A stretch of DNA of 44,763 nucleotides from Candidatus Abyssobacteria bacterium SURF_17 (lineage in GTDB: Bacteria; Abyssobacteria; SURF-5): contig QZKI01000008.1 of the NCBI GenBank assembly GCA_003598055.1, forward strand, positions 1 to 44,763, written 5' to 3'. The notes under the pieces were generated by a model that saw only the letters and a program-made list of their open reading frames with translations, ran no database searches and was not told the DNA's origin. A program made the position numbers and the translations under genes. Positions within the stretch are counted from its first letter, which is position 1. Each line of letters opens with the position of its first letter. Positions 23,526-31,938 of this stretch are shown here, piece by piece.

Positions 23526-24156
23526 CGTCATCCTTGTGAGATTGAGGGTTCGAGCCGAATTGAACGGGTGTGTCTTCTCCCGCGAAGAATTGTTCAAGTG
23601 GCATCCCGGTTATCTGCTGAAACTCCTTCGTCGCCGAGGCTACGTCCTGAAGTCGCTTCCTGAACACAGGCGCGTTCGCACTGGTGCGCTCGAGCGAGCG
23701 CATCTCCAGATTGGCCTCGCGAAGACTTATCAATGTCTGTGCCAGTTGTTCATAGTCGGAGTCGGAGAGTTTGAGTCTCGGATGGGTGCGCTCGACGTGA
23801 TCGCGAAGCAATTGCTCCATCGTCTTTGAATCGACAGTTACGGCAGAATCCGTCGCGCCGGAAAGATACAGGTCCCTCAGCATTGCGGACGGTGGAACCT
23901 GGTCACTGCCTTCTCCTGTTTCTTTTCGAGACTCCGTTGCTTCGGTGTCAGCAGCACCTTTAGGGGATATGGGGGCTGTCAGAGGACCGCCGGCGGACAC
24001 ATGTTTTGCCTCCGCCGATTTCCGGATTGGTTGCTCGGATGAAAGGGAGGATGTCGTCTGCCGCGACGGGAGGACAGCCTGAACAATCAGGAGGAGTACC
24101 GCGAACGCTGCCCCGACCGCAAGAAGAATCAGCACTCGTTTCATCATGCCATTCAT
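23485..24156 (-). CDS. Membrane-anchored protein of unknown function
   Basis: A 223-residue protein with one N-terminal membrane segment (VLILLAVGAAFAVLLLIVQAVL, about 8-29). A low-complexity Ser/Thr/Pro/Glu region (30-95) follows, then a helical charged domain (100-190) and an acidic tail ending HKDDDEIVTDYLSDHKP. I recognise no family. It is probably a bitopic protein with its C-terminus in the periplasm. Its last 41 bases overlap the foldase/DsbA fusion gene, so translation is coupled and the products may work together. A good promoter lies about 95 bases upstream. Two further Met codons follow the first within five residues, so the start is approximate. Confidence 0.72.
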   Translation of the reverse strand: MNGMMKRVLILLAVGAAFAVLLLIVQAVLPSRQTTSSLSSEQPIRKSAEAKHVSAGGPLTAPISPKGAADTEATESRKETGEGSDQVPPSAMLRDLYLSGATDSAVTVDSKTMEQLLRDHVERTHPRLKLSDSDYEQLAQTLISLREANLEMRSLERTSANAPVFRKRLQDVASATKEFQQITGMPLEQFFAGEDTPVQFGSNPQSHKDDDEIVTDYLSDHKP

Positions 24157-24258
24157 ATCATCGAGCGGGGTGATGTCTTGAAACTGAAATGCTTGCGTGG
24201 CTAAAAGAAGTTAGACAAAAAGCTGCATTGCCGCGAGCGTTCTCTTGAAGTGTGCAAG

Positions 24259-24287
24259 AGTATACCACGACATCTTCCGGCGGTCAA
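24259..24287 (-). promoter_or_regulatory. Sigma70 promoter for the membrane protein - foldase/DsbA operon
   Basis: On the minus strand, TTGACC (24287-24282), 17 bases, TATACT (24264-24259). Predicted start near 24252, leader about 95 bases. Confidence 0.7.
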
Positions 24288-24314
24288 GCAAAACAAATTT
24301 GCCCGGAGGTGCAC

Positions 24315-25478
24315 TCATGACGAAGCGCCGCTCGATAGAAAAAAGGGTGAGACCTTCCGTTGCAGCAGGAAGTCGGCGATTTGCAAGAGCTTATCGCGCG
24401 TTCCGCGGTAATGATGAATCTCGAGCGGGAACATGAAGCGCTCCCCCGGCTTGAGAGCAAGGGCGTGGGATGAGCATTCCAGCTCATAGAAATTGCCGAA
24501 CTTGCCGTCGTCGTTATAAGAATTCGTTGCGTCGCCCGCATAAGGCCGCTTCTGATATTCCCAGAGCGAATTCACATAGGGCATTGTGCGCCGGATGGGG
24601 AACCGCCATATCGTGAGAAGGTTACGGGAAAGGTCAATGCTGCCGAGCGTGTTCGCCGCGCGCGAGCGCGAGAGGCCTATTTTCGAACGATGCTTTGCGT
24701 CTGCATGAAAGATAAGGAATCCCTGCCTCTCCTTTATGATTAGCCGGTTGCTCGCAATGCCTTCCGGACTGAAGTACGTGTCGGTGACTACCTTGCCCGC
24801 GCCCTGGCGCTGAAACGGCGCGATGACATGCGTTTTCGAGCCCGCCACATACATGGCAAGCATCCATATGCTGACAAGTCCGGTTTCCCCCCTCATCGGT
24901 TCGCTGGAAAGATTCTCGAACGTCACTTCGGAGCGATATCCGAAATGTCTCACGCTCCCATCGGAAAGCATCCGCCCTGCCGGCGAGCGAGCTTTTCCGC
25001 GGTCGAGCGAATTCGGAAGCACCGTCAGGCGTGACGCGACGCCGATGTGAAAACGCGTGCCCGATGCATTCTGCACGCTGAATTCCGCCCCCATAAGCGC
25101 CGAGTTACCGGCTCCAGATTGAGGGTAGGCCACTGCGAACGCCTTGCCGTTGTACTCTTCCGAGATATACCATGAGCCGAGGTCAAAATTCTTTGTTCCG
25201 GGCGGGAAAGCTACGCCGTATTGACCTCCCTCCGGACCCGCCCACCACCTGAGAGCGCCGCCATAAGCATTGAACTGCCGGTCGTTCGCCCGATTCTTTA
25301 TGGCCTCCGGCTTGACAAACCCGAAGTTCTCTCCCTTCGCGCCGTCCATCGAGACGGCCATGATGCGGGCAGACAGGTCGGGAGCGATAAGTAAACATCC
25401 TCCAGCGGCTTTGTCGCCGAGCGTGACCGTTCTCAATCCCTCGGCTTCAAGAAGCCGTGCGGTCTCTTCAAACGTCAT
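24315..25478 (-). CDS. DUF6786-like protein
   Basis: A 387-residue protein. The segments ENFGFVKPEAIKNRAN, FNAYGGALRWWAGPEGGQYG, FPPGTKNFDLGSWY and a later KPGERFMFPLEIHHYRG resemble the DUF6786 family I know mainly from Bacteroidetes. That family looks like a large beta-sandwich, of the kind found in carbohydrate-active proteins, with no assigned reaction. No signal peptide is visible, unlike many relatives. The ATG overlaps the stop of the upstream lipoprotein gene (ATGA) and GGAGG lies 4 bases before it, so expression is coupled to the lipoprotein. Family assignment is from memory of motifs. Confidence 0.6.
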   Translation of the reverse strand: MTFEETARLLEAEGLRTVTLGDKAAGGCLLIAPDLSARIMAVSMDGAKGENFGFVKPEAIKNRANDRQFNAYGGALRWWAGPEGGQYGVAFPPGTKNFDLGSWYISEEYNGKAFAVAYPQSGAGNSALMGAEFSVQNASGTRFHIGVASRLTVLPNSLDRGKARSPAGRMLSDGSVRHFGYRSEVTFENLSSEPMRGETGLVSIWMLAMYVAGSKTHVIAPFQRQGAGKVVTDTYFSPEGIASNRLIIKERQGFLIFHADAKHRSKIGLSRSRAANTLGSIDLSRNLLTIWRFPIRRTMPYVNSLWEYQKRPYAGDATNSYNDDGKFGNFYELECSSHALALKPGERFMFPLEIHHYRGTRDKLLQIADFLLQRKVSPFFLSSGASS

Positions 25479-27544
25479 TTCGCCTCCGCATATGCCCGGC
25501 TTCGACACTCATAGAAATACTTCTGTGAGCCCCAGCACTCCTTCATAATGTCATTTCCTATGTACTCGAATTGCCGCATCGCCTCTTCATAGTCCTGCGC
25601 GAAACACGCGTAGAGAGCGCAATAATTCCGGTCAAGAATCGCGCCCGGATTCTCCTGCAAATGTATCTCGTACACGCCCTTCATCTCTCTCCATACGGCA
25701 GGATTCCTGTAATAATCTCCCCAATTTCCGCCGCCATCAGCCGTCCGTTTCGCCATTTCTTTGTGGGCTTCCATCAAGATCATTGCGACCCGCGAATCTG
25801 GAGGGGAATTCGCAGCGCATTCTCGCGCAAACGCAAACATCTCGTCTCGGCTGCCACCCCATTTCGGCATGAGATACGTGAGTTTCCTCTTGTATGCGTC
25901 GTAACAGCGAGGGTCGGCATCAATCGCCCTCTTGAACCATTTTTCCATCTGCTCACGGTCGTAACTCAATGCTCTTGTGACCGTAATCATTTCTGTAGCT
26001 GCGCGGGGGTCGGAAGGATTGATCTCATACGCTTTGGAGAGCGATTGCTTAGCCACGTTGAGCCGCTCCCTGAATCTTGCCCACCCTTCCTCCGTTACAG
26101 TCGATGCCCAACCGGTCCCTCGAGCATCCCATGCGTAATTGACGAAGAAGGTCCCTTGGGCCAGATGGGGAAGATGCGAGCCAGGCTCCTGTGCCGCCCA
26201 GAACTTATGCAGGGAGTCGGCGCTCTTGCCCAGCCCAAGGCTCAGTAATCCCTCGTCCAGTGGCTCGTAGAGCGCCTCATTCCGGAGGTCACTCTTGACG
26301 AGTTCAAGGAAGCGCGGCGTGGAATTCTCGTAATCCCTCTCGCGGTGATACCAGTCAGCCTCGAGAAACCTCACGAGGTCGTGGTTCACAAGGCCTCTGG
26401 AGGCGGCCATCGCGTGGCGCAGGAAGTCATTCTCCTCGAGCTCCGCGGAGACGACGAAGTATCGATAGAGCGTTAGAACAGAATCGGGATTGTTTCGCAT
26501 CAAAGACCGCCAACGAGTCGGGTCACGTCTGCCGTATCTGTATTCCTCCTCCAACTCCACGAGCTTCAATATGCTTCCGTTTTCGCGAAACTCAGGCATG
26601 TTCACAAACGCTTGCTCATCGGGAGAGAGCGTCATCCCACAGTACTCATGGACGCACCGCGCTATCCATTGAGGCATATCATCCAGGTCTTCTCTCGTTC
26701 CGGCAGTGGAAAAGTCTCGTCCTCCATGTTCGCCTTCAAAGCGCAGAGTGATTTCAAACGATTTGTCCGGCTCAACTCGCAATGTGCCCTCGGCAAAACT
26801 CTTTGCACTGAGCCGCGCCCTCACGCGTTCCCGATCCTTCGCATCAATCTGTCGTCCCGGCGCGCTGAATTTCAATTCGTCGTATTGCTCGATCACTGAT
26901 GGAACATGAATGTTTAGAACTTTTTTCGGGATGTACGTCGCCTTCAACATCCCGAACTCGGAGAGAAGCGTTCCCAGTCCGGTTGTTCTCCCCTCCGGGT
27001 CCAGCAGAGGGAACACTATCACCGCATCATGGAGCTTTGTAGGCCGGGATTCGGAGCTGACGAGGGATGCAATCTGGGCAGCCATGTCTTCTTTAGCGCG
27101 CTCTCGCCGCTGCGCATCTGCCACTCTCATCAAAACGACAGTGCGGCTCTCCAAAACGTACGTGAGTTCAAACGGGGAAAGGATTTCCTCGATTGCTTCT
27201 TCCCACGTCTTATTTTCCACATTGGGATACGTCCACTGGTAGCAGATTGGCTCGGTATTTCGAGCTGACTTCCACCGGTCATACCCTAATCCGGTCTGTT
27301 CGGTGACTGCCCAAACGGCATTCTGAACCGAGATTCTCGGCTGAGGGTCATTCTTGTCCCATTTCCACTCCGTATAGGGCGGTTTCAGCGTGACGCTCTC
27401 CTCAGCGGAGGCTCGATGGTTCGCCGCTGCCGGCCTCCGCTCCCCTGGCAGGCCTTGTTCCGTCCGTTGTGAACGGTCACAGGCAGGAACGACTAGCAGA
27501 CATATAAGAAGTGCTGCTCGTACCGCAGAAGAAATCGCAACCAT
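25475..27544 (-). CDS. Large lipoprotein with STN-like and TPR-like regions
   Basis: A 689-residue protein. A lipoprotein signal ends in the lipobox VVPAC (Cys about 22), preceded by ALLICLLV. I chose the ATG at 27544 because GGGAGGGGG lies just upstream; the frame is open 33 codons earlier, which would bury the signal. Residues about 70-140 (ISVQNAVWAVTEQTGLGY...TWEEAIEEILSPFELTYVLES) look like a secretin/TonB short N-terminal domain. The C-terminal half (about 350-689) is helical, with TPR-like repeats such as LNVAKQSLSKAYEINPSDPRAA and MEKWFKRAIDADPRCYDAY. It is probably an envelope-anchored scaffold. Function unknown; it lies between the TMTC-like and DUF6786-like genes. Confidence 0.75.
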   Translation of the reverse strand: MVAISSAVRAALLICLLVVPACDRSQRTEQGLPGERRPAAANHRASAEESVTLKPPYTEWKWDKNDPQPRISVQNAVWAVTEQTGLGYDRWKSARNTEPICYQWTYPNVENKTWEEAIEEILSPFELTYVLESRTVVLMRVADAQRRERAKEDMAAQIASLVSSESRPTKLHDAVIVFPLLDPEGRTTGLGTLLSEFGMLKATYIPKKVLNIHVPSVIEQYDELKFSAPGRQIDAKDRERVRARLSAKSFAEGTLRVEPDKSFEITLRFEGEHGGRDFSTAGTREDLDDMPQWIARCVHEYCGMTLSPDEQAFVNMPEFRENGSILKLVELEEEYRYGRRDPTRWRSLMRNNPDSVLTLYRYFVVSAELEENDFLRHAMAASRGLVNHDLVRFLEADWYHRERDYENSTPRFLELVKSDLRNEALYEPLDEGLLSLGLGKSADSLHKFWAAQEPGSHLPHLAQGTFFVNYAWDARGTGWASTVTEEGWARFRERLNVAKQSLSKAYEINPSDPRAATEMITVTRALSYDREQMEKWFKRAIDADPRCYDAYKRKLTYLMPKWGGSRDEMFAFARECAANSPPDSRVAMILMEAHKEMAKRTADGGGNWGDYYRNPAVWREMKGVYEIHLQENPGAILDRNYCALYACFAQDYEEAMRQFEYIGNDIMKECWGSQKYFYECRSRAYAEAK

Positions 27545-27643
27545 AGCCCCCTCCCGTGTGTGTGCCGAATTCTTCCGAGTCCGAATATCTAAAATTCTAC
27601 CGGGCGATGTGCTGCAAGTCAATACAACGGAGTCGTGAGACAA

Positions 27644-29770
27644 TCACCTCACATCTCTTGTGCCGCCAGCTCGTCCAAGAATCCTTTCCAACTCCCGACG
27701 CGCGGTGTCGTCTTGTGGATTCAGGCGCACGGCAATCCGCAGTTCTTCAATGGCGGCATTGACTTTGCCCATTTCTTCGAAAGCCGACGCCAAAGCGACT
27801 CTCTGATGGACAGCCCCAGGGTATCGTGCCAGAATTCTCCGGTAAATAAGCACGGCTTCCTCGTATTCACCGCGCTGTGCGTAAAGATTCGCCAGCGCGG
27901 TCGGCGCCCAGATGTCCGCCGGGTCGGCCACAGACGCCCGCTCATAGGCCTCCTTCGCCGCCTCCCCATTTCCCCTTCCCTCGTGGGCGCGCCCGAGGAA
28001 ATAGAGGAGCCTGGCATCGCTCGGTCGCTCGGCGAGCAGTTGTCCTATGAATCCGATGGCTTCCTCATATCTTTGGAGCGCAATCAGCGCTGAGGCCAAA
28101 TTGCGCGATGCTTCCCAATTGTCAGGCCTTGACTCAAGCGCCCTCGTGAAATAATCAAGCGCGGCAGCGGCGTCTCCTTTCATGAGCAACACGCTGCCGA
28201 CGTTGTTGAGATACTCCGAGACCGTCGGGCTTCTCTCCAAAGCGGCCTGAAATGCGCTCAGCGCCTCATTAAGTTTCCCTCGCTCCTTGTAGATGAGTCC
28301 AAGACTGTTGCTCGCGCCGCTGTTCAATGGCTCGACCGCAAGCGCAGCTTTGAATTCTCTCTCGGCAGGCCCCGTAAGTCCCCTTTTTAGGAAGATGCTC
28401 CCCAACAAGACATGCGCTTCCGCGTTTCGTGGGTCGGCACGGAGCGCCGCGAGGCATTCCGCCTCGGCCGAATCATAATCCTCCCGAAAGAAATGTTCCT
28501 TGCCGACTGCAATTCGCGCGCGCGCGTCATCAGGCGTAATCCTGACGGCAGAGCTGAACAGAGCGAGATCGTCCCTCCAATCGACGACTCGGGAAATCGT
28601 GTTCAGGGAGAAAAGAAACACGAGGATGCTGAGTCCCCCCCATGCGACGCTGTCAAGATTTTTTGGCAATCGTTCCCGGAAGTGTTCAAGAGAGCGCAGC
28701 AGGCTGGCAACGGCCAGGAAAAGGGCGAACGAAGGGACATAAAGAAACCGTTCCGCGACAGCCGCCTGGATGGGAATGATGTTCAGCACCGGAAGCACCA
28801 ACACAAAAAACAGAGCAATGCCCAGCGTAAACGGCCCGTGCCTGCGCCAGAGCAGGGCGGCCGCCGCAATGAGGCACAGAACCAGGCCGGCCGAAAGCGC
28901 TGTGCTAGCCTCGAGCAGAGAACCTTCAGTCTCAAATCGCGGGAATATGCTGAGCCGAACGGGGAGGATGAAAAGTCGCACATAATAAGCGATGCTCCTC
29001 ACCATGAGCGCGACAATTCCCGAGAGATCACGAGTCCACGGTTCTCTCTGAGCGAAATAGCTCATGATGTTCATTCGTATGAGAAGATATGCGACGGTGA
29101 CCGCGAGAAACGGCAGGTACCAGCGCCAGCGCTTCAGGATTTGCGGCCTCAATTCCTCGTCCCAAAGGTCGAGCGCCACCACAGCCACCAGAAATGTGAC
29201 ACCCATCTCCTTCGACAACATGGCAAGGGCGGACATCACAAGCGCGGCAACATACAAGAGCCGATTCTTCCCCCGAGCGCTCCTTCGCCATTTCAGATAA
29301 CACAGGAGTCCCCCAAGATAGAAGAGCATGCAGAGCAATTCCGATAAGCAAGAGACCCAGGCAACGGTCTCGGTCATCGCTGGATGAACGGCGAAAAGGG
29401 CGGCGCAGACAAACGCGGTCGCTCGCGCAGACACAATGTGAGAGAGGAAAAGGAAAACGAGGAACGCATTAAACAGATGTATGATGACGTTGACTGCGTG
29501 ATAGCCGACAGGGTTCAGCCCCCAAGCGCGGTATTGGAGAGCATAAGCTGTTGTCCGGAGAGGACGATATATCTGCTCGAATATCTTTGCGCCGGAGGTA
29601 TGCGCAGGATCGGTGAAGAACAGCGGAACGTTGCGGATGCTCCGAATGGAAACGTTCTCCTCTATCATCAGGTGGTCATCATAGACGAAGCCCGCTCGTA
29701 ACGTGCCTGCATAGCACAGCAGAACCAAAACCGCAAGCATGAAGAAGGCGTTCGTCAGTCGTGGGGTCAC
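27644..29770 (-). CDS. TMTC-like polytopic membrane protein with C-terminal TPR array
   Basis: A 708-residue protein. The N-terminal 400 residues hold about ten membrane helices. The luminal motifs FVYDDHLMIEEN, YRPLRTTAYALQYRAWGLNP and GYHAVNVIIHLFNAFL are those of the bacterial relatives of TMTC O-mannosyltransferases (GT-C fold). The DD after FVY fits the catalytic acidic pair. Residues about 420-700 form seven to eight TPR repeats (AEAHVLLGSIFLKRGLTGPA, ASNSLGLIYKERGKLNEALS and others). The arrangement suggests membrane glycosylation of proteins bound by the TPR arm (inference). GTG start with GAGG about 6 bases upstream. It is 130 bases after the glycosyltransferase fusion and 100 bases before the lipoprotein gene. 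Confidence 0.82.
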   Translation of the reverse strand: MTPRLTNAFFMLAVLVLLCYAGTLRAGFVYDDHLMIEENVSIRSIRNVPLFFTDPAHTSGAKIFEQIYRPLRTTAYALQYRAWGLNPVGYHAVNVIIHLFNAFLVFLFLSHIVSARATAFVCAALFAVHPAMTETVAWVSCLSELLCMLFYLGGLLCYLKWRRSARGKNRLLYVAALVMSALAMLSKEMGVTFLVAVVALDLWDEELRPQILKRWRWYLPFLAVTVAYLLIRMNIMSYFAQREPWTRDLSGIVALMVRSIAYYVRLFILPVRLSIFPRFETEGSLLEASTALSAGLVLCLIAAAALLWRRHGPFTLGIALFFVLVLPVLNIIPIQAAVAERFLYVPSFALFLAVASLLRSLEHFRERLPKNLDSVAWGGLSILVFLFSLNTISRVVDWRDDLALFSSAVRITPDDARARIAVGKEHFFREDYDSAEAECLAALRADPRNAEAHVLLGSIFLKRGLTGPAEREFKAALAVEPLNSGASNSLGLIYKERGKLNEALSAFQAALERSPTVSEYLNNVGSVLLMKGDAAAALDYFTRALESRPDNWEASRNLASALIALQRYEEAIGFIGQLLAERPSDARLLYFLGRAHEGRGNGEAAKEAYERASVADPADIWAPTALANLYAQRGEYEEAVLIYRRILARYPGAVHQRVALASAFEEMGKVNAAIEELRIAVRLNPQDDTARRELERILGRAGGTRDVR

Positions 29771-29900
29771 CGTAACCTCTTGCGTCGGTTCAGGCTCTTA
29801 CGTGGCATTCCAGCACGGAGCGACATCGCTTCTCAACATCCGCGAGGACACTATACCACATCACAAGGGGAGCATGAACCGCGCCGCAGCCTGCAATGAC

Positions 29901-31937
29901 TTAACGACTCGTACCCGGTTGGGCAGAAACACACTCGCGGTCATACCACCTCGCAAGCCAACGCAAAGAAAAGCCCGCGTAATATGCTGCAATCACAACC
30001 TGATTCATCAAGGTTGTACGGAGCGGTCCGAGGGCCAGCCAGCGGCGGGCGGATGTGCATACCGGAGCCGGGATAATCACAATCTCGCCATGTTTTCGCA
30101 GGCGGCGCATAAACTCGAAGTCCTCCATGATGGGAATCTCGGGAAATCCTCCCATCGCGCGAAAGAGCGCCGCACTCAGGAATAGTGCCTGGTCTCCGTA
30201 GGGCATCTGCAGGGCTTTGGAGCGCCAATTGACAACTCGCTCGATGAGCCGAAGGCCTCGCCGTGGCGAATCAATACGCAGCTCGAATGCTCCCCCTGCT
30301 ATTCCAGGCCGCGAAAGGGCTTCGCGGACGGATTGCGCGAACTCATCGGGCAGCCTTGTGTCTGCATGCAGAAAAAGGAGCACATCGCCTGTTGCCTCAG
30401 CAGCCCCGGCATTCATTTGTTGCGCCTTCCCGGCCTGGCAAGAACACAGTTTGACATCAAACCGACGCGCTATCTCCACAGTTTCATCACTGCTTCCACC
30501 GTCAGCCACGACAACTTCTACACCCGAAGCGCCTTGCACGCTCCTCAGCGTTGCGGCGATAGTTGCGGCCTCATTCAGCGCAGGAATAATCACGGAAATA
30601 CGCATACTCGAAATATGCGACCGCGCCCGCTCCGCCTCGCGCTCCCATACGGCGAGGTCCTCGGGACGGTCAACGTCATCAAGCGTTCCCACCAGCTTCG
30701 TGCTAAGCCCCAAATCGCTCGCGATGCGCAAAGTCCGGTCCAGAACTGCTCCTGTGCCCCATGGCACTCCCCCAAAAAGCTGGCCGGCCATTCGCTTAAG
30801 TCCGATAAGATAGTATCCGCCGTCGCTGGCGGGACCGAGCACAAGGTCGCTCCGCTCCAAAGCGTCAAACGCTTCCCCAAGATGAGCGGGTGTCAGTCCG
30901 GGACAATCCGTCCCGACCATCACGGCCCGCGAGGCTCCCGACGTGAACACTTCCACAAAAGTGCGCGCCATGCGAGAGCCAAGGTCGTCGCTTGCCTGAC
31001 GGCGGTAGGAAACGCCTCTGCCAAGCCATTGCCTCATGAGTCGCGGAGTGCCGCCCTCATAATACACTACCACCGGAATGGAACTCGCCGTCATGAATTC
31101 CCGTGCGCGCGCCATGGCGTGCTCAGTCATGCGCTGTTGCAGTTCTGCGGCCCCGTGCGGTCCCAGCGCAGGCATGAGACGCGTCTTCGTCTCGCCCGGT
31201 ATCGGGTAGCGGGCAAAAACAATCAGACGGCGGGGGTCTTTCACGCTGGCACCGCGCATGTCCAGCGCGGCAACAAGAATCGTACCCAGTATCTTCGTGC
31301 CCGCGCCAATCACTCCTCGTATCGTGCCTGATACCTTCGACTGTCCGACTCTCCGCCGATAGCTCACCGGAACCTCTCTGACTCGAATGCCGAGGCGGAC
31401 TGCCTTAATCTGCATTTCCACCGTCCACCCGTAATTCGGGTCGCGCATGCCGAGCCTGTTCAACGACTCGAAGCGAATCGCGCGGAACGGTCCAAGGTCG
31501 GTGAAGCTCACGGCCCAGAACAAACGGATGAGGGCGCAGGCGAGCCAGTTCCCGAACCGCGCCTGGGGAGTGAGTGAGCCCGGCTCGCGCCGTCCCAGTG
31601 TGCGAGAGCCAATCACCATGTCAGCCTCGTCCCGCACAATGGGCTCGGTCAGCAAGCACATCTCTTCGGGATAATCGCTAAAATCGGCGTCAAGGAAAAC
31701 TACCACATCGGGATTCTTGAGCACGGCGATTCCGCTAAGACATGCCGATCCGTATCCTCGACGAGGTTCAAACACCACGCGAGCGCCGTGAGCGCGGGCG
31801 ACCTCGGCTGTTCTGTCAGTCGAGCCATTGTCCACCACGACCACGTCCTCCACCCATGAGGGAATCGCCGAGAGGACCCTGCCGATAGACTGCTCCTCGT
31901 TGAGCGCCGGTATTACGACGGCAACCTTTTCTCTCAT
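29901..31937 (-). CDS. Three-module fusion: GT2 glycosyltransferase + TIGR04282 + TIGR04283 (arsenosugar-type) modules
   Basis: A 678-residue protein with three modules. Residues 1-230 form a DPM1/GT2-type glycosyltransferase (VAVVIPALNEEQSIGRV, DNGSTDRT, FLDADFSD, GSRTLGRREPGS). Residues about 235-440 form a TIGR04282/CofC-like nucleotidyltransferase-fold module (RLIVFARYPIPGETKTRL, GTDCPGL, GPASDGGYYLIGL). Residues 445-678 form a second GT2-fold module of the TIGR04283 type (ISVIIPALNEAATI, ADGGSSDET, QMNAGAAEATGDVLLFLHAD, PYGDQALFL, MEDFEFMRRL). TIGR04282 and TIGR04283 are named arsenosugar-biosynthesis glycosyltransferases and are usually separate neighbours. The start at 31937 lies one base after the GT-C gene stop; an earlier frame overlaps that gene. 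An ArsS-like radical SAM gene lies about 6 kb away. Confidence 0.85.
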   Translation of the reverse strand: MREKVAVVIPALNEEQSIGRVLSAIPSWVEDVVVVDNGSTDRTAEVARAHGARVVFEPRRGYGSACLSGIAVLKNPDVVVFLDADFSDYPEEMCLLTEPIVRDEADMVIGSRTLGRREPGSLTPQARFGNWLACALIRLFWAVSFTDLGPFRAIRFESLNRLGMRDPNYGWTVEMQIKAVRLGIRVREVPVSYRRRVGQSKVSGTIRGVIGAGTKILGTILVAALDMRGASVKDPRRLIVFARYPIPGETKTRLMPALGPHGAAELQQRMTEHAMARAREFMTASSIPVVVYYEGGTPRLMRQWLGRGVSYRRQASDDLGSRMARTFVEVFTSGASRAVMVGTDCPGLTPAHLGEAFDALERSDLVLGPASDGGYYLIGLKRMAGQLFGGVPWGTGAVLDRTLRIASDLGLSTKLVGTLDDVDRPEDLAVWEREAERARSHISSMRISVIIPALNEAATIAATLRSVQGASGVEVVVADGGSSDETVEIARRFDVKLCSCQAGKAQQMNAGAAEATGDVLLFLHADTRLPDEFAQSVREALSRPGIAGGAFELRIDSPRRGLRLIERVVNWRSKALQMPYGDQALFLSAALFRAMGGFPEIPIMEDFEFMRRLRKHGEIVIIPAPVCTSARRWLALGPLRTTLMNQVVIAAYYAGFSLRWLARWYDRECVSAQPGTSR

Positions 31938-31938
31938 G

